Shown: positions 43,901 through 56,423, counted from the stretch's first letter. The stretch is 64,000 nt of DNA from Actinomadura sp. WMMA1423 (GCF_006547145.1 NZ_CP041244.1:1488001-1552000); one strand, 5' to 3'. A program made the numbers and translations. Notes: generated from the letters alone by a model not told the origin.

Positions 43901-46900
43901 GGTGCTCGATCGCATCCCCGAACCGGACGGTGCCGCGCACCTGACGCACCCAGTAGTCCGGCCCCAAGTCGCTTTCGGCTTGTCCTGTGAGGTTGGAGAT
44001 GACCGGGATCCGCGGAGCGCGGAAGTCCAGCCCGCCGATCGCCTCGGCGAAGGCCTCCAGCATCGGCTCCATCAAGTGCGAGTGGAAGGCGTGCGAGACC
44101 TGGAGGCGCCGGGTCTTGGCACCGGACGCCTCGGCCGCCTTGACCACCGCGTCCTCGGCACCCGACAGCACCACCGCGCGAGGGCCGTTCACCGCCGCGA
44201 CTTCGACGCCATCGTTCAGCAGCGGCCGGACCTCCTCTTCCGATGCCTGGACCGCCACCATCGCCCCGCCCGACGGCAGGGCCTGCATCAACCGCGCACG
44301 CGTCCGCACCAGCACACACGCGTCCTCAAGCGACAACACCCCAGCCACATGAGCCGCCGCGATCTCCCCCACCGAATGCCCCACCACAAAGTCCGGCACG
44401 ACACCCCAGGACTCGAGCAACCGGAACAGCGCCACCTCGAACGCGAACAACCCCGTCTGCGTCCAGAACGTCTCCGTCAAACGATCGAGGTCATCGCCCC
44501 AGACGACATCGCGCACCGGCTCGTCCAGCGCCTCGCAGATCTCATCGAAAGCTGAGGCGAACACCGGGAACGCCTCGCACAGCTCCCGGCCCATCCCCGA
44601 CCGCTGCGAACCCTGACCCGAGAACAGGAACGCGATCCGCCCGTTCGCGTCCGGCAGGGCGCGGTCCCGGACCACGCCCCGGTGACGATCGCCGGTGGCG
44701 ACGGCGCGGAGCCCGGCCAGCAGGGCGTCGGGGGAGTCGGCGGTGACGGCCGCTCGGTGCTCGAACGACGCGCGGCCGGTCGCCAGCGACCAGGCCACGT
44801 CCACCATCGCGAGCTCGGACCGCGTCCCCAGAGCCGTGGCCAACCTGTCGGCCTGCTCCCCCAACGCTCCCGGCGTCCGCGCCGACAGCACGAATGGCAG
44901 CACCGACCCAGGCGCCTCCTGCCGCTCCGCGACCAGTTCCTCCGGCGCGGCTTCGATGATGACGTGGGCGTTGGTGCCGCTGATTCCGAACGATGACACC
45001 CCCGCGCGGCGGGGACGGCCGTCCACCGGCCACTGCCGTGCCTCGGTCAGCAGCCGCACCGCGCCGGACGACCAGTCCACCTCGGGCGTCGGGGCGTCCA
45101 CGTGCAGCGTCGGCGGCAGCACGCCGTGGCGCATGGCCTGAACCATTTTGATCACGCCGGCGACGCCCGCGGCGGCCTGCGCGTGGCCCATGTTCGACTT
45201 GATCGATCCCAGCCACAACGGCCGGTCCTGCGGACGGTCCCGCCCATAGGTCGCCAGCAGCGCCTGCGCCTCGATCGGGTCGCCTAACCGAGTCCCGGTG
45301 CCGTGGGCTTCGACCGCGTCGACGTCGGACAGGTCTAGCCCCGCGCTCGCCACCGCCTGCCGGATGACCCGTTGCTGCGACGGGCCGTTCGGCGCCGTCA
45401 ACCCGTTGGACGCACCGTCCTGGTTCACCGCCGAACCCCGCACCAGCCCCAGAACCCGATGACCGTTGCGCCGAGCATCCGACAGCCGCTCCAAAAGCAG
45501 CATCCCCACACCCTCAGACCAGCCCGTACCATCAGCGGCCGCCGCGAACGACTTGCACCGCCCATCAGCCGCAAGACCCCGCTGCCGAGAGAACTCGATG
45601 AACGTGTCCGGCCTCGCCATCACCGTCGCGCCACCCGCCAACGCCAGCGAACACTCCCCCGACCGCAGCGCCTGCGCCGCCAGATGCAGCGCCACCAACG
45701 ACGACGAACACGCCGTGTCCACCGTCATGGCAGGGCCCTGGAATCCGAAGGTGTAGGAGATCCGGCCGGAGGCGATGCCTCCGGCGGCACCGCTGTGCAC
45801 GTAATCGTGGTACATCAGACCCGCGTAGACCGCCGTGGCGCTGCCCTTCAGCGCGCGCGGGTCGATCCCGGCGCGTTCGAACGCCTCCCAGGAGCTCTCC
45901 AGCAGCAGTCGCTGCTGGGGGTCCATGACGGCGGCCTCGTTCGGCGAGATCCCGAAGAACCCCGCATCGAACTCCCCCGCCTCATACAGAAACCCACCGC
46001 AGTCCACATAACTGGTCTCCGGCCGCTCCCCCGACCGATCCACCACATCCGCCAGATCCCAACCCCGATCCACCGGAAACCCCGACACCACATCACGACC
46101 CTCCGACACCACCCGCCAGAGATCCTCAGGAGACGCCACACCCCCCGGATACCGGCACGCCATCCCGACGATCGCCACGGGCTCATCGGTGGCGGCGGAG
46201 GTCGCCGAGACCTCGGACCGCTCGGGAAGGCCGCCCATCAGCTCCGTGAGCAGGTGCCGGGCCAGGACGGCCGGAGACGGAAGGTCGAAGACGAGGGTCG
46301 CGGGCAGCCGAAGGCCCGTCGAGTCGTTCAGGCCGTTGCGGAACTGGACCGCGGTGAGCGAGTCGAACCCGAGGTCCTTGAAGACCCGGTCGGACGGGAC
46401 GTCGGCGCCGGAGGCGAAGCCGAGGACCGCGGCCGCCCGCTCCCGGACGAGATCGAGCAGGACCCCTTCGCGCTCGCTCTGCGGAAGGGGCGCCAGCCGT
46501 CCGCGCAGGCCGGCGCCATCGGCCTTCTCTCCCGTCGATCGCGGCCGCGCGGACCGGACGAGCCCGCTCAGCAGGGCGGGCACCGGCTCCTCCGATGGAC
46601 CGTCCAGGTTGAGCCGGACGGGGACGAGCACCGGGTCGCCGCTCCTCCCGGCGGCCTCGAAGAGGTTCATTCCCTCATCGACAGAGAGCGGCAGGACGCC
46701 GTTCCGCTCGATCCGGCCGCGATCGGCCCCGCTTAGCGCGCCCGCCATGCCGCCGTCGGTGTCCCAGAGTCCCCAGGCGAGGGACTGTGCGGGCAGCCCG
46801 TTGGCCCGGCGATGAGCCGCCAGCCCATCCAGGAACGCGTTCGCCGCCGCGTAACTCCCCTGCCCCGGCGCACCCAGCACACCCGCAGCCGCCGAGAACA

Positions 46901-49900
46901 ACACAAACGCCGACAACCCCCGCCCGGCCGTCAACTCATGCAGATGCCACGCCGCATCCACCTTCGGACGCAACACCCCACCCACACGCTCCGGCGTCAA
47001 CGAACCGATCACACCGTCATCCAGCACCCCCGCCACATGCACCACCGCCGACACCCCATGCCGACCCAACACCCCCGCAACCGCCTCCCGATCCCCCACA
47101 TCACACGCCTCCACCACCACCCCCGCACCCAACGACCGCAACTCACCACACAACGCCCCCACACCCGCAGCCGCCCCACCCCGACGACCCACCAACACCA
47201 ACCGGCCAACCCCACACACACCCACCAGATACCGCGCCACCACAGCACCCAACGCACCCGTCCCACCCGACACCAACACCGAGTCAGACGGACCCAGGGC
47301 GTGTTCGGTCGGACCTGCGGGCAGCGGTACCCGCTGAAGGCGCGCGGCGTGGACGACACCGTCACGCACGATCACTTGCGGCTCGCCCGAGGCGAGCACC
47401 AGCGGCACGTCCTCGGGACCGGCGTCGGCGAGGACGAACCGCCCCGGCTCCTCGCTCTGCGCGGAACGAACCAGCCCCCACACCGCCGCACCCGCCAGAT
47501 CGGTCACATCCTCGCCCGGCAGACCCACCGCACCCCGCGTCAACACCACCAACCGCGACGAAGAGAACCGCTCCTCCCCCAACCACCGCTGCAACACACC
47601 CAGCACACGACACACCGCCCCATGCACCGCACCAGGACCCACCCCCTCAGCAGCGACACCCAACGTCACCACCTCAGGCACATCACCCTCACCCAACGCC
47701 TCCCAGTCGCCGGTCGCGATGGCGTAGGCCGGGCGGACGCCGGGGGCGGCGGTCCAGTCCAGGCGGTGGAGCGCGTCGTGCGGCACGGCCGCCGCGGCGT
47801 CGAGCTGCTCGGTGGAGATCGGCCGGGAGGTCAGCGACCGCACCGTCATCACCGGAGCGCCCGCACCGTCGGCCGCCCGCACCGAGACCGCGCCGCCCTC
47901 CCCGCGCGTCAGCCGGACCCGCAGCGTGGCGGCGCCCGACGCGTGAAGCGCGACACCCGACCACGCGAACGGGAGGCCGGCCTCGTCGGCTTCGGTGAGC
48001 CCGACGGCGTGCAGCGCGCCGTCCAGCAGCGCCGGATGCAGCCCGAACGGCTCGTGTCCGACGAGGTCGGGAACCTCGATCTCCGCGTAGACGTCGCCGC
48101 CGCTTCGCCACGCCGCGCGCAGGCCGCGGAAGGCGGGCCCGTAGCCCAGGCCGAGTTCCTCAAGGCCCTCGTAGAAGCCGTCCAGGTCGACGGGCTCGGC
48201 TCCGCGCGGCGGCCATGCCCGCAGGTCGAAGTCGGCCGCCGCCGCGTGGAGCGGGGCGAGGGTCCCGGTCGCGTGCAGGGTCCAGGGAGCCTCGGTGCCT
48301 TCCGGGCGGGAGTGCACCGAGAGCTCGCGCCGATAGGAGTCCGCCTCCTCTCCCACGAGCACCTGCACCTGCACCCCGCCCCGCTCGGGCAGGACGAGCG
48401 GGGCGTGCAGCGTCAGCTCCTCGACCAGAGGGCGGCCCACCTGGTCGCCGGCCCGGACCGCCAGCTCCACGAACCCGGTGCCGGGCAGCAGCACCCGGCC
48501 CGCGATCCGGTGGTCGGCCAGCCACGGCTGCGCCTGGACGGACAGCCGCCCGGTGAGCATCACGTCCTGCGCCCCCGCCACGGGCACGACCGCGCCGAGC
48601 AGCGGATGCCGCGCATCGTCGAGTCCGGCGGTCGCCACATCCGCCGCCTGCTCCTCGCCGTCCTGCCAGTAGCGCCGGTGCTGGAAGGCGTAGGTGGGCA
48701 GGTCGACGAGCCGGGCGCCCGTGCCGTCGAAGAAGGCCTCCCAGTCGACGGCGGTCCCTTGCGCCCACGCCTGCGCGACACCCGCGACGAGCTGCCCTCT
48801 CTCGGACCGCTCGCGCCGCAGGAGCGCGATCGCGCCGTCCTCGACCAGCGGGGTCAGGGCCGCGTCCGGGCCGATCTCGATGAACGTGCCGACGCCCTGG
48901 CCGGACAGGTGCTCGATCGCGTCCCCGAACCGGACGGTGCCGCGCACCTGACGCACCCAGTAGTCCGGACCCAAGTCGTTTTCGGGCCGCCCGGTCACGT
49001 TCGAGATGACCGGGATCCGCGGAGCACGGAAATCCAGCCCGCCGATCGCCTCGGCGAAGGCCTCCAGCATCGGCTCCATCAGCCGCGAGTGGAAGGCGTG
49101 CGACACCTGCAACCGCCGCGTCCGTCCGCCGATCGCGTCCGCCACCGCGATCACAGCGCCCTCGTCACCCGACAGCACGACCGAGCGAGGCCCGTTCACC
49201 GCCGCGATCTCCACGCCATCGGTCAGCAGCGGCCGGATCTCCTCTTCGGAGGCCTGGACTGCGACCATCGCCCCACCTGAGGGCAGCTCCTGCATCAAGC
49301 GGGCACGCGTCCGCACCAGCACACACGCGTCCCCAAGCGACAACACACCCGCCACATACGCGGCCGCGATCTCCCCCACCGAATGACCCACCACCAAGTC
49401 CGGCACGACACCCCAGGATTCGAGCAACCGGAACAGCGCCACCTCGAACGCGAACAACCCCGTCTGCGTCCAGAACGTCTCCGTCAAACGACCGGCGTCA
49501 TCACCCCACACCACCTCACGCACCGGCTCACCCAACACACCGCAGACCTCATCGAAGGCAGACGCGAACACCGGATAGACCTCGTACAGCTCCCGGCCCA
49601 TCCCCAACCGCTGCGACCCCTGACCCGAGAACAGCAACGCGGTCCTGCCGTTCCCGGCCGCCGCTACTGACCGATCGCCGCGCTCCAGCGCGCGCAGCCC
49701 GCTCGACAAGGCGTCGCGGGAGTCGGCGGTGACGGCCGCTCGGTGCTCGAACGACGCGCGGCCGGTCGCCAGCGACCAGGCCACGTCCGCCATCGCGAGC
49801 TCGGACCGCGACTCCAGAGCCGACGCCAACCGGCCGGCCTGCTCCCCCAGCGCCCCAGGCGTCCGCGCCGACAGCACGAAGGGCAGAACCGGATCCGGCG

Positions 49901-52900
49901 CCTTCTGCCGTTCCGCGATCGGCTCCTCCGGCGCGGCTTCGACGATCACGTGTGCGTTGGTGCCGCTCACGCCGAACGACGACACCCCGGCGCGGCGCGG
50001 ACGGCCGTCCACCGGCCATTCACGTGCCTCGGTCAGCAGCCGCACCGCGCCCGCCGACCAGTCCACCTCTGGCGTCGGGGCGTCCACGTGCAGCGTCCGG
50101 GGCATGATCCCGTGGCGCATGGCCTGCACCATCTTGATCACACCGGCCATGCCGGCCGCCGTCTGCGGATGCCCGATGTTCGACTTGATCGATCCCAGCC
50201 ACAGTGGCCGGTCCTGCGGACGGTCCCGCCCGTAGGTCGCCAGCAGCGCCTGCGCCTCGATCGGGTCGCCCAGCCGCGTCCCCGTCCCGTGGGCCTCCAG
50301 CACGTCGACCTCGTCGGGACGCAGCCGCGCGTTCGCCAGCGCCTGCCGGATGACCCGCTGCTGCGACGGGCCGTTCGGCGCCGTCAACCCGTTGGACGCG
50401 CCGTCCTGGTTCACCGCCGAACCCCGCACCACGCCCAGCACCCGATGACCGTCGCGCCGGGCGTCCGACAGCCGCTCGACCAGCAGCACGCCGACGCCCT
50501 CCGCCCAGCCGGTGCCGTCCGCGGCGGCGGCGAACGGCTTGCACCGGCCGTCCGGTGCCAGGCCCCGCTGCCGGGAGAACTCGATGAACATCGCGGGGGT
50601 GGCCATGACGGCGACGCCGCCCGCCAGCGCCAGCGAGCACTCGCCCGAGCGGAGCGCCTGCGCCGCCAGGTGCAGCGCCACCAGCGACGACGAGCACGCC
50701 GTGTCCACCGTCACCGCCGGGCCCTCCAGGCCGAGCACGTACGACACCCGTCCGGACGCGAGCGCGCCGGTGCTGTGGTTGTCGGCGTAGTCGTGGAACG
50801 CCATCCCGGTGAAGACGCCGGTCATGCTCCCCTTCAGCGCGCCCGGGTCGATCCCCGCGCGTTCGAGCGCCTCCCAGGAGGTCTCCAGGAGGAGCCGCTG
50901 CTGCGGGTCCATGAACAGCGCCTCGTTGGGGCTGATCCCGAAGAAGTCGGCGTCGAAGTCCGCCGCGCCGTAGAGGAAGCCGCCCCGGTCGGTGTAGGTG
51001 GTGTCGGGGAGATTCCCGGAGAGGTCGACCAGGCGGTCGAGGTCCCAGCCCCGGTCCGCCGGCATCGCGGAGACCGCGTCGCGTTCGGTGAGGACGACCT
51101 GCCACAGGTCTTCGGGAGACGCGATGCCTCCGGGGTAGCGGCAGGCCATGCCGATGATCGCGATGGGTTCGTCGAGTGCGGCCGACCGCGCCGGCGCGGT
51201 CGCCCCGACCGGCGTGACCGTCCCGGACACCGAGTCGAGCAGATACCGCGCCAGGGCCCGCGGGGTCGGCCGGTCGAAGACCAGTGTCGCGGGCAGCCGC
51301 AGGCCGGTGACCTCGGCGAGCCGGTTGCGGAACTGGACGGCGGTCAGCGAGTCGAAGCCCAGTTCCTTGAAGGCGCGTTCCGGGTCGAGGGTCTGCGCCG
51401 AGCCGAACCTGAGGACGAGGGCGACCTGCGCGAGGACGAGGTCGAGCAGCGCCGGCTCCCACTCGGAGCGGGGCGCCGCGGCCAGGCGGCGGCGCAGCAG
51501 GCCCGCCTCGGCGGGGCCGCTCGCCCGGCCGCGCCGGACGGTCGGCACCAGGGCCCGGAAGATGTCGGGCATGGCGGGGCCCTGGGCGCGGAGCGCCGCG
51601 AGGTCGAGCTTCGCCGGGACTGGAGCGACCTCGTCCGAGGCGAGCGCGAGGTCGAAGAGGGCGGTGCCCTCGTCGTTGCCGAGCGCGCCCATGCCGCTCT
51701 GGGCGATGCGGGAGAGGTCGGTCTCGGTGAGCGATCCGGTCATGGTCCCGGTCTCGGCCCAGAGTCCCCAGGCGAGGGACTGCGCGGGCAGCCCGTTGGC
51801 CCGGCGATGAGCCGCCAGACCATCCAGGAACGCGTTCGCCGCCGCGTAACTCCCCTGCCCCGGCGCACCCAGCACACCCGCAGCCGCCGAGAACAACACA
51901 AACGCCGACAACCCCCGCCCGGCCGTCAACTCATGCAGATGCCACGCCGCATCCACCTTCGGACGCAACACCCCACCCACACGCTCCGGCGTCAACGAAC
52001 CGATCACACCGTCATCCAGCACCCCCGCCACATGCACCACCGCCGACACCCCATGCCGACCCAACACCCCCGCAACCGCCTCCCGATCCCCCACATCACA
52101 CGCCTCCACCACCACCCCCGCACCCAACGACCGCAACTCAGCACACAACGCCCCCACACCCGCAGCCGCCCCACCCCGACGACCCACCAACACCAACCGG
52201 CCAACCCCACACACACCCACCAGATACCGCGCCACCACAGCACCCAACGCACCCGTCCCACCCGACACCAACACCGAGTCAGACGGACCGAAGAGGGGGG
52301 CCGGGTCGGCGGGGACCTCGGCGCGGACCAGCCGGGCGGCGCGGACGGCGCCGTCGCGCACGATCACTTGCGGTTCACCGGCGGCGAGGACCACGGGCAC
52401 GTCGGCGGGCTCGGCGTCGGCGATGACGATGCGGTCGAGGCTTTCGGCCTGGGCCGAGCGGACCAGCCCCCAGACCGCCGCGCCCGCCAGATCGGTCACG
52501 TCCTCGCCCGGCAGACCCACCGCACCCCGCGTCAACACCACCAACCGCGACGAAGAGAACCGCTCCTCCCCCAACCACCGCTGCAACACACCCAGCACAC
52601 GACACACCGCCCCATGCACCGCACCAGGGCCAACCCCCTCAGCAGCGACACCCAACGTCACCACCTCAGGCACATCACCCTCACCCAACGCGTCCCACTC
52701 CGCGGTGGGGACGTCACGGACCGGCTGCGTGAGCGGAACCGGCGTCCAGTCGACCCGGTACAGCGACCCGTGCACATCCGCCTGAGCGTCCGCCAGGTCG
52801 TCGGGCGACACCGGCTTGACGGTGAGCGCGTCCACGGACAGGACGGGCGAACCGGCGGGGTCGGCCGCCTGGAGGGTCACGGTCCCGTCCTCGCCGCCGC

Positions 52901-55900
52901 GACCGATCCTCACCCGCAGCGAGGTCGCCCCCGCCGCGTGCACCGCCACGCCGCTCCACGCGTGCGGGAGAACCGGGTGGTCACCGAACAGGCCGCTGAG
53001 CGTCGCCGCGTGCAGGCAGGCGTCGAGGAGGGCCGGGTGGACCGCCATGCCGTCGGCGCGGTCCCGTTCGCCGGGCGGGAGCTCCACCTCGGCGTACAGG
53101 TCCGGTCCCGAGCGCCAGGCGGCCTTGAGGCACTGGAAGGCCGCCCCGTAGCGCAGGCCCGCATCGCCGAGGACGGTGTAGGCCGATGCGACGTCCATCG
53201 CGGCGGCCCCGTCCGTCGGCCACTCTGCCAGGTCGAAGGCCGCCGCCGGCTCGGGGTCCGCGGCGAGCGCACCGGTGGCGTGCAGCGTCCACGGCGCGTC
53301 GGACCCGGCCGGGCGCGCGTGGACGCGCAGCGCGCGCCGCCCGGACCCGTCGGGGGCCGTGACGTCCACCTGGACGCGCACTCCGCCGCGCTCGGGCAGC
53401 CGGAGCGGCGCCTCGACCGCCAGTTCCGCGAGGACGGGGCAGCCCACCTGGTCGCCCGCGCGCACGGCGAGCTCCACGAAGGCGGAGGCGGGCAGCACCG
53501 CCGCCTCGCCCAGGCGGTGGTCGGCGAGCCACGGCTGCGTCACCGGGGTCAGCAGGCCGGTCATCAGCACCCCGTCGGATCCGGCGAGCGTCACCGCGGC
53601 GCCGAGCAGCGGGTGCCCGGCGGCCTCCAGCCCGGCGGCGGCGACGTCGCCCACGCCCGGCAGCGGGTCGAGCCAGTACCGTTCCCGCTGGAAGGCATAG
53701 GTGGGCAGCTCGACCCGGCGGCCCCGCCCGCCGGAGAGGAACGGCGTCCAGTCCACGGTCGCGCCGCCCGCGTGCGCCTCGGCGAGCGAGAGCAGGAAGC
53801 GGGCCGGGCCGCCCTCGCCGCGGCGCAGCGAGGGGACCGTGACGGCCCGGGCCCCCGCCGCCTCGGCCGTCTCCCCGATCGCGCTGAGCAGGCCTGGATG
53901 CGGGCTGGCCTCGACGAACACCGTGTGGCCGTCAGCCAGCAGCGCCCGGGTGGTGTCCTCGAACCGGACGGTCCGCCGCAGGTTGGTGTACCAGTACTCG
54001 GCGTCCAGGGCCGTGTCGAGCGGCGCGCCCGTCACGGTCGAGTAGAACGCCGCGCCGCACTCGCGGGGCGCGATGCCGTCGAGTTCGGCGAGCAGCCGGT
54101 CCCGGATCTCCTCGACGAACACCGAGTGCGAGGCGTAGTCCACGGGGATACGGCGCACCCGGACGTCCTCGCCCGCCAGCCGGGCCGCCAGCTCCTCGAG
54201 CGCGGCCGGGTCGCCGCACACCACGGCCGAGACCGGGCTGTTCACGACGGCGAGCTGGAGCCGCCCGCCCCAGGCGGGCAGCAGCTCGGCGAGCCGCTCG
54301 GCGGGCAGCGCGACCGACATCATGCCGCCTCGCCCGGCGAGGTCCTCGCGGATGACGCGGCTGCGGAGCGCGACCACGCGTGCGCCCTCCTCCAGGGTGA
54401 GCGCCCCGGCGACGCAGGCGGCGGCGATCTCGCCCTGGGAGTGCCCGACGACGGCCGACGGCTCGACGCCGAACGAGCGCCACAGTCCGGCCAGCGACAC
54501 CATCACGGCCCAGAGCGCGGGCTGGACGACGTCGACCTCGTCCAGCGCCCGCGCGCCCGCGCGTCCGCGCAGCACGTCCAGCAGGTCCCAGGTCACGTGC
54601 GGGGCGAGTGCCCGCGCGCAGTCGCGCATGCGCTCGGCGAACGCGGGCGCGGAGTCCAGCAGCTCGACGGCCATGCCCTGCCACTGCGACCCCTGGCCGG
54701 GGAAGACGAACACCACGCGGGAGTCGCGCGCCGCGAGCCCCTGGACGACGCGGGGGTCGGGGTCGCCCGCGGCGAGCGCGTCCAGGCCCTCCAGCAGTTC
54801 GTCGCGGGTCTCACCGAGGACCACGGCGCGGTGGTCGAAGGAGGTGCGGGCGAGCAGCGCCCGGCCGACGTCGCGCGGGTCGGCTTCGTCGTCCTCGCGC
54901 AGGAGCGCGCCGAGGCGGCCCGCCTGCCCGCTCAGTGCCCCGGCCGACCTGGCGGACACCGCCAGCGGGACGACGCGCGAGCCGAGCGCGTCGTCCCGCG
55001 CCGGGGCGGACACCGCCGGCTCGGCGTCCTGCTCGAGGGGCTGCTCGTCGGCCTGCTCCAGGATGACGTGGGCGTTGGTGCCGCTGACACCGAACGAGGA
55101 GACCCCGGCCCGGCGCGGCCGGTCGCCGTCCGGCCAGGGGACCGGCTCGGTGAGCAGCCGGACGCCGCCGGCCGACCAGTCCACGTGGGTGCTGGGACGG
55201 GTCACGTGCAGGGTCTTCGGCAGGACGCCGTGGCGCATGGCCATGACCATCTTGATGATCCCGCCGACCCCCGCCGCCGCCTGAGCATGCCCGATGTTCG
55301 ACTTCAACGACCCCAACCACAACGGCCGACCACCAGGACGATCCTGCCCATAAGTCGCCAACAGAGCCTGCGCCTCGATCGGATCACCCAACCTCGTCCC
55401 CGTCCCATGCCCCTCCACCACATCCACCCCACCCGCAGACACCCCCGCATCCGCCAGCGCCTGCCGGATCACCCGCTGCTGCGCCGGACCACTCGGCGCC
55501 GTCAACCCATTACTCGCACCGTCCTGATTCACCGCACTCCCACGCACCACCGCCAACACCGCATGCCCGTTGCGGCGCGCGTCCGTAAGGCGCTCCAGCA
55601 GGACCACTCCGATGCCTTCGGCCCATGAGGTGCCGTCCGCCGAGTCGGAGAACGCCTTGCAGCGGCCGTCGGGGGCGAGCCCGCGCTGGCGGGCGAACGC
55701 GACGAACGGCGCGAGGGTGGACATGACCATCACCCCGCCCGCGAGCGCCAGCACGCACTCGCGGCGCCGCAGCGCCTGCGCCGCGAGGTGCACCGCGACC
55801 AGCGACGACGAGCACGCGGTGTCCACGGTGAGGGCGGGGCCCTCCAGGCCGAGGGTGTAGGCGACGCGGCCGGACACGATGGCCCCGGACGTCGCCGTCG

Positions 55901-56423
55901 CCATGTAGGTCTCGGTCACCGCGGGGTCGCCGTCGATGTCGCGGTAGTCCTGCGCGCCCGACCCGGCGAACACTCCCACCCGGTGGCCGCGCAGCGCCTC
56001 GGGGTCGATCCCGGCCCGCTCGAACGCCTCCCAGCACACCTCCAGCAGCAGCCGCTGCTGCGGGTCGGTCGCCACCGCCTCGGCGGGGCTGAACCCGAAG
56101 AACGCCGGGTCGAAGTCGCCCGCGTCGTGCAGGAACCCGCCGGTGCGGACGAACGCGGGGTCTCCCGCGTCCGCGCCGCTCCCGTAGCCGTCGAGGTCCC
56201 AGCCCCGGTCGGCGGGGAACTCCGAGATCGCGTCCGCGCCGTCCTCGACCAGCCGCCACAGGTCGTCCGGCGAGGCGACGCCCCCGGGATACCGGCAGCC
56301 CATGGCCACGATCGCGATCGGCTCCCGGTCCGCCGCCTCGGCCTCGCGGAGCCTGCGGCGGGTCCGGTCCAGGTCGGCGGTGACCCGCTTCAGGTAGCCG
56401 AGGAGCTTCTCGTCGTTCGCCAT
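40971..56423 (-). CDS. Type I modular PKS, three modules (PKS-E)
   Basis: 5,150-residue subunit. The N-terminal docking coil ([22 protein letters not shown]) should pair with PKS-F; the C-terminal docking region ([15 protein letters not shown]) should pair with PKS-D. Module 1: KS Cys204, AT methylmalonyl (Ser662), degenerate DH (His969), KR Tyr1526, ACP Ser1692. Module 2: KS Cys1910, AT malonyl (Ser2348), DH His2638, KR Tyr3191, ACP Ser3355. Module 3: KS Cys3572, AT malonyl, DH His4307 (variant motif), KR Tyr4863, ACP Ser5028. No ER. The KRs of modules 1 and 2 are almost identical and both have Ala at the usual catalytic Ser. A TTA codon (45285-45287) lies in the third KS. ATG 56423 has a GAGGCGGAG site directly upstream, 45 bases after PKS-F. 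Confidence 0.97.
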   Translation of the reverse strand: MANDEKLLGYLKRVTADLDRTRRRLREAEAADREPIAIVAMGCRYPGGVASPDDLWRLVEDGADAISEFPADRGWDLDGYGSGADAGDPAFVRTGGFLHDAGDFDPAFFGFSPAEAVATDPQQRLLLEVCWEAFERAGIDPEALRGHRVGVFAGSGAQDYRDIDGDPAVTETYMATATSGAIVSGRVAYTLGLEGPALTVDTACSSSLVAVHLAAQALRRRECVLALAGGVMVMSTLAPFVAFARQRGLAPDGRCKAFSDSADGTSWAEGIGVVLLERLTDARRNGHAVLAVVRGSAVNQDGASNGLTAPSGPAQQRVIRQALADAGVSAGGVDVVEGHGTGTRLGDPIEAQALLATYGQDRPGGRPLWLGSLKSNIGHAQAAAGVGGIIKMVMAMRHGVLPKTLHVTRPSTHVDWSAGGVRLLTEPVPWPDGDRPRRAGVSSFGVSGTNAHVILEQADEQPLEQDAEPAVSAPARDDALGSRVVPLAVSARSAGALSGQAGRLGALLREDDEADPRDVGRALLARTSFDHRAVVLGETRDELLEGLDALAAGDPDPRVVQGLAARDSRVVFVFPGQGSQWQGMAVELLDSAPAFAERMRDCARALAPHVTWDLLDVLRGRAGARALDEVDVVQPALWAVMVSLAGLWRSFGVEPSAVVGHSQGEIAAACVAGALTLEEGARVVALRSRVIREDLAGRGGMMSVALPAERLAELLPAWGGRLQLAVVNSPVSAVVCGDPAALEELAARLAGEDVRVRRIPVDYASHSVFVEEIRDRLLAELDGIAPRECGAAFYSTVTGAPLDTALDAEYWYTNLRRTVRFEDTTRALLADGHTVFVEASPHPGLLSAIGETAEAAGARAVTVPSLRRGEGGPARFLLSLAEAHAGGATVDWTPFLSGGRGRRVELPTYAFQRERYWLDPLPGVGDVAAAGLEAAGHPLLGAAVTLAGSDGVLMTGLLTPVTQPWLADHRLGEAAVLPASAFVELAVRAGDQVGCPVLAELAVEAPLRLPERGGVRVQVDVTAPDGSGRRALRVHARPAGSDAPWTLHATGALAADPEPAAAFDLAEWPTDGAAAMDVASAYTVLGDAGLRYGAAFQCLKAAWRSGPDLYAEVELPPGERDRADGMAVHPALLDACLHAATLSGLFGDHPVLPHAWSGVAVHAAGATSLRVRIGRGGEDGTVTLQAADPAGSPVLSVDALTVKPVSPDDLADAQADVHGSLYRVDWTPVPLTQPVRDVPTAEWDALGEGDVPEVVTLGVAAEGVGPGAVHGAVCRVLGVLQRWLGEERFSSSRLVVLTRGAVGLPGEDVTDLAGAAVWGLVRSAQAESLDRIVIADAEPADVPVVLAAGEPQVIVRDGAVRAARLVRAEVPADPAPLFGPSDSVLVSGGTGALGAVVARYLVGVCGVGRLVLVGRRGGAAAGVGALCAELRSLGAGVVVEACDVGDREAVAGVLGRHGVSAVVHVAGVLDDGVIGSLTPERVGGVLRPKVDAAWHLHELTAGRGLSAFVLFSAAAGVLGAPGQGSYAAANAFLDGLAAHRRANGLPAQSLAWGLWAETGTMTGSLTETDLSRIAQSGMGALGNDEGTALFDLALASDEVAPVPAKLDLAALRAQGPAMPDIFRALVPTVRRGRASGPAEAGLLRRRLAAAPRSEWEPALLDLVLAQVALVLRFGSAQTLDPERAFKELGFDSLTAVQFRNRLAEVTGLRLPATLVFDRPTPRALARYLLDSVSGTVTPVGATAPARSAALDEPIAIIGMACRYPGGIASPEDLWQVVLTERDAVSAMPADRGWDLDRLVDLSGNLPDTTYTDRGGFLYGAADFDADFFGISPNEALFMDPQQRLLLETSWEALERAGIDPGALKGSMTGVFTGMAFHDYADNHSTGALASGRVSYVLGLEGPAVTVDTACSSSLVALHLAAQALRSGECSLALAGGVAVMATPAMFIEFSRQRGLAPDGRCKPFAAAADGTGWAEGVGVLLVERLSDARRDGHRVLGVVRGSAVNQDGASNGLTAPNGPSQQRVIRQALANARLRPDEVDVLEAHGTGTRLGDPIEAQALLATYGRDRPQDRPLWLGSIKSNIGHPQTAAGMAGVIKMVQAMRHGIMPRTLHVDAPTPEVDWSAGAVRLLTEAREWPVDGRPRRAGVSSFGVSGTNAHVIVEAAPEEPIAERQKAPDPVLPFVLSARTPGALGEQAGRLASALESRSELAMADVAWSLATGRASFEHRAAVTADSRDALSSGLRALERGDRSVAAAGNGRTALLFSGQGSQRLGMGRELYEVYPVFASAFDEVCGVLGEPVREVVWGDDAGRLTETFWTQTGLFAFEVALFRLLESWGVVPDLVVGHSVGEIAAAYVAGVLSLGDACVLVRTRARLMQELPSGGAMVAVQASEEEIRPLLTDGVEIAAVNGPRSVVLSGDEGAVIAVADAIGGRTRRLQVSHAFHSRLMEPMLEAFAEAIGGLDFRAPRIPVISNVTGRPENDLGPDYWVRQVRGTVRFGDAIEHLSGQGVGTFIEIGPDAALTPLVEDGAIALLRRERSERGQLVAGVAQAWAQGTAVDWEAFFDGTGARLVDLPTYAFQHRRYWQDGEEQAADVATAGLDDARHPLLGAVVPVAGAQDVMLTGRLSVQAQPWLADHRIAGRVLLPGTGFVELAVRAGDQVGRPLVEELTLHAPLVLPERGGVQVQVLVGEEADSYRRELSVHSRPEGTEAPWTLHATGTLAPLHAAAADFDLRAWPPRGAEPVDLDGFYEGLEELGLGYGPAFRGLRAAWRSGGDVYAEIEVPDLVGHEPFGLHPALLDGALHAVGLTEADEAGLPFAWSGVALHASGAATLRVRLTRGEGGAVSVRAADGAGAPVMTVRSLTSRPISTEQLDAAAAVPHDALHRLDWTAAPGVRPAYAIATGDWEALGEGDVPEVVTLGVAAEGVGPGAVHGAVCRVLGVLQRWLGEERFSSSRLVVLTRGAVGLPGEDVTDLAGAAVWGLVRSAQSEEPGRFVLADAGPEDVPLVLASGEPQVIVRDGVVHAARLQRVPLPAGPTEHALGPSDSVLVSGGTGALGAVVARYLVGVCGVGRLVLVGRRGGAAAGVGALCGELRSLGAGVVVEACDVGDREAVAGVLGRHGVSAVVHVAGVLDDGVIGSLTPERVGGVLRPKVDAAWHLHELTAGRGLSAFVLFSAAAGVLGAPGQGSYAAANAFLDGLAAHRRANGLPAQSLAWGLWDTDGGMAGALSGADRGRIERNGVLPLSVDEGMNLFEAAGRSGDPVLVPVRLNLDGPSEEPVPALLSGLVRSARPRSTGEKADGAGLRGRLAPLPQSEREGVLLDLVRERAAAVLGFASGADVPSDRVFKDLGFDSLTAVQFRNGLNDSTGLRLPATLVFDLPSPAVLARHLLTELMGGLPERSEVSATSAATDEPVAIVGMACRYPGGVASPEDLWRVVSEGRDVVSGFPVDRGWDLADVVDRSGERPETSYVDCGGFLYEAGEFDAGFFGISPNEAAVMDPQQRLLLESSWEAFERAGIDPRALKGSATAVYAGLMYHDYVHSGAAGGIASGRISYTFGFQGPAMTVDTACSSSLVALHLAAQALRSGECSLALAGGATVMARPDTFIEFSRQRGLAADGRCKSFAAAADGTGWSEGVGMLLLERLSDARRNGHRVLGLVRGSAVNQDGASNGLTAPNGPSQQRVIRQAVASAGLDLSDVDAVEAHGTGTRLGDPIEAQALLATYGRDRPQDRPLWLGSIKSNMGHAQAAAGVAGVIKMVQAMRHGVLPPTLHVDAPTPEVDWSSGAVRLLTEARQWPVDGRPRRAGVSSFGISGTNAHVIIEAAPEELVAERQEAPGSVLPFVLSARTPGALGEQADRLATALGTRSELAMVDVAWSLATGRASFEHRAAVTADSPDALLAGLRAVATGDRHRGVVRDRALPDANGRIAFLFSGQGSQRSGMGRELCEAFPVFASAFDEICEALDEPVRDVVWGDDLDRLTETFWTQTGLFAFEVALFRLLESWGVVPDFVVGHSVGEIAAAHVAGVLSLEDACVLVRTRARLMQALPSGGAMVAVQASEEEVRPLLNDGVEVAAVNGPRAVVLSGAEDAVVKAAEASGAKTRRLQVSHAFHSHLMEPMLEAFAEAIGGLDFRAPRIPVISNLTGQAESDLGPDYWVRQVRGTVRFGDAIEHLSGQGVGTFIEVGPDAALTPLVEDGAIALLRRDHQEDRELAAGIGRLFTRGHRIDWEAFYAGTGARLVDLPTYAFQHRRYWLTDERAKTDPVAMGLGAAEHPILGAVVRLAEADNVVLTGRLTQDRLPWLADHAVREVVVLPGTALAELAVRAGDHVDCPAVDDLVLERPLVLPESGAVQVQVVVGAADDAGTRPVGVHARAGEDEPWTRHATGTLGPDAGPSDFEMAVWPPPGAVPLDLGGFYDGMAEAGLRYGPAFQGLRAAWQRDDEVYAEVELPSDEQSEASRYGLHPALWDACLHAAALLPGTSGEAALPFAWSRLTLHAGGASSARVRITSAGDGALGLQVADPAGRPLLSAGSLATRPVADERPGGGAPEARLRDALFRLDWLPVGASAPRPVPDWTTWDDLPDGSPPPETVVLPVSGGDDPREALHRVLSVLQRWLAEERFSSSRLVVLTRGAVGLPGEDVTDLAGAAVWGLVRSAQSEEPGRFVLADAGPEDVPLVLASGEPQVIVRDGVVHAARLARASADGADQAWDPSGAVLITGGTGALGLLVARHLVRDRGVRHLVVAGRSGADAPGAARLRGELAGLGADVTITACDVADRSAVARMLADITAERRLAGVVHMAGVLADGMLGTLTAAQVDAVVAPKALGALHLHELTLGMDLDQFILFSSGAGVLGAAGQGNYAAANAYLDGLAAHRRATGLPGRSLAWGLWAAESGMAGGLASADGQRMRRNGVLPLSEDEGVALLDAAGRTDAPVVVPLRLDLTALRGVAEHLPPLFSGLVRRPRPASAGGAARTPFRERLAALAPAERRATLLELVRGEAAAILGHDGPAAIEPDLAFTELGFDSLTAVEFRNNVGEAVGARLPATLVFDHPNAEVLAGHLLTELAPGDEADSEERRVRRLLQELPLDRLREAGLLRGLLDLAAEPDNGLALEEPRDAEASIDDMGADDLIALALDRPGPADSDLEL
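41220..46180 (-). other. PKS-E module 3: KS-AT(malonyl)-DH(variant)-KR-ACP
   Basis: KS closely matches that of PKS-D. AT GHSVG/HAFH (malonyl). DH reads [11 protein letters not shown]: His4307 and Pro remain, but Glu replaces the motif Gly; LWDACLH keeps the Asp. Activity is uncertain. KR has [11 protein letters not shown] at the LDD position (B-type-like), SS and Tyr4863-AAAN. Outcome is a hydroxyl or a double bond. Confidence 0.84.
45142..46185 (-). repeat. Mosaic KS repeat, copy 2 (PKS-E module 3)
   Basis: Partner of 39822-40865. The diverged patch at 45728-45910 includes the part just after the active Cys, with [18 protein letters not shown] here against [19 protein letters not shown] in PKS-D. 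Confidence 0.82.
46215..51165 (-). other. PKS-E module 2: KS-AT(malonyl)-DH-KR-ACP
   Basis: AT GHSVG/HAFH (malonyl). [13 protein letters not shown] and LLDGALH intact. KR LDD (B-type), Tyr3191, Ala3178 at the usual Ser. The KR region is 99% identical in DNA to that of module 1. If the KR works despite the Ala, a trans double bond results. Confidence 0.87.
46763..47294 (-). repeat. 532-bp near-identical KR tract, copy 1 (PKS-E module 2)
   Basis: Matches 51758-52289 at a constant offset with three differences seen by eye. It covers the catalytic half of the KR. A further shared stretch (about 47490-47699 against 52482-52691) lies in the KR N-terminal half. Confidence 0.85.
51758..52289 (-). 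repeat. 532-bp near-identical KR tract, copy 2 (PKS-E module 1)
   Basis: Partner of 46763-47294. Codons here often end in G or T on the coding strand (GTG, GGT, GTT), unlike the C-ending codons of flanking sequence. Confidence 0.85.
55204..55574 (-). repeat. 371-bp identical tract, copy 2 (PKS-E module 1 KS)
   Basis: Partner of 2371-2741. Both host modules carry methylmalonyl-type ATs, and a second shared stretch of about 95 bases lies at the KS start (near 3340-3430 and 56195-56295). Confidence 0.85.

Larger units (their letters stand above)
51220..56320 (-). other. PKS-E module 1: KS-AT(methylmalonyl)-DH(degenerate)-KR-ACP
   Basis: AT has GHSQG and YASH, so a methyl-branched unit is added. 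The DH keeps His969 but reads [11 protein letters not shown]: Glu replaces the Gly of HxxxGxxxxP, the following PG is PA, and YGPAF is YGAAF. It is probably inactive, leaving a methyl next to a hydroxyl. The KR has [11 protein letters not shown] (B-type) and Tyr1526, but Ala1513 in place of the usual Ser. Confidence 0.85.
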
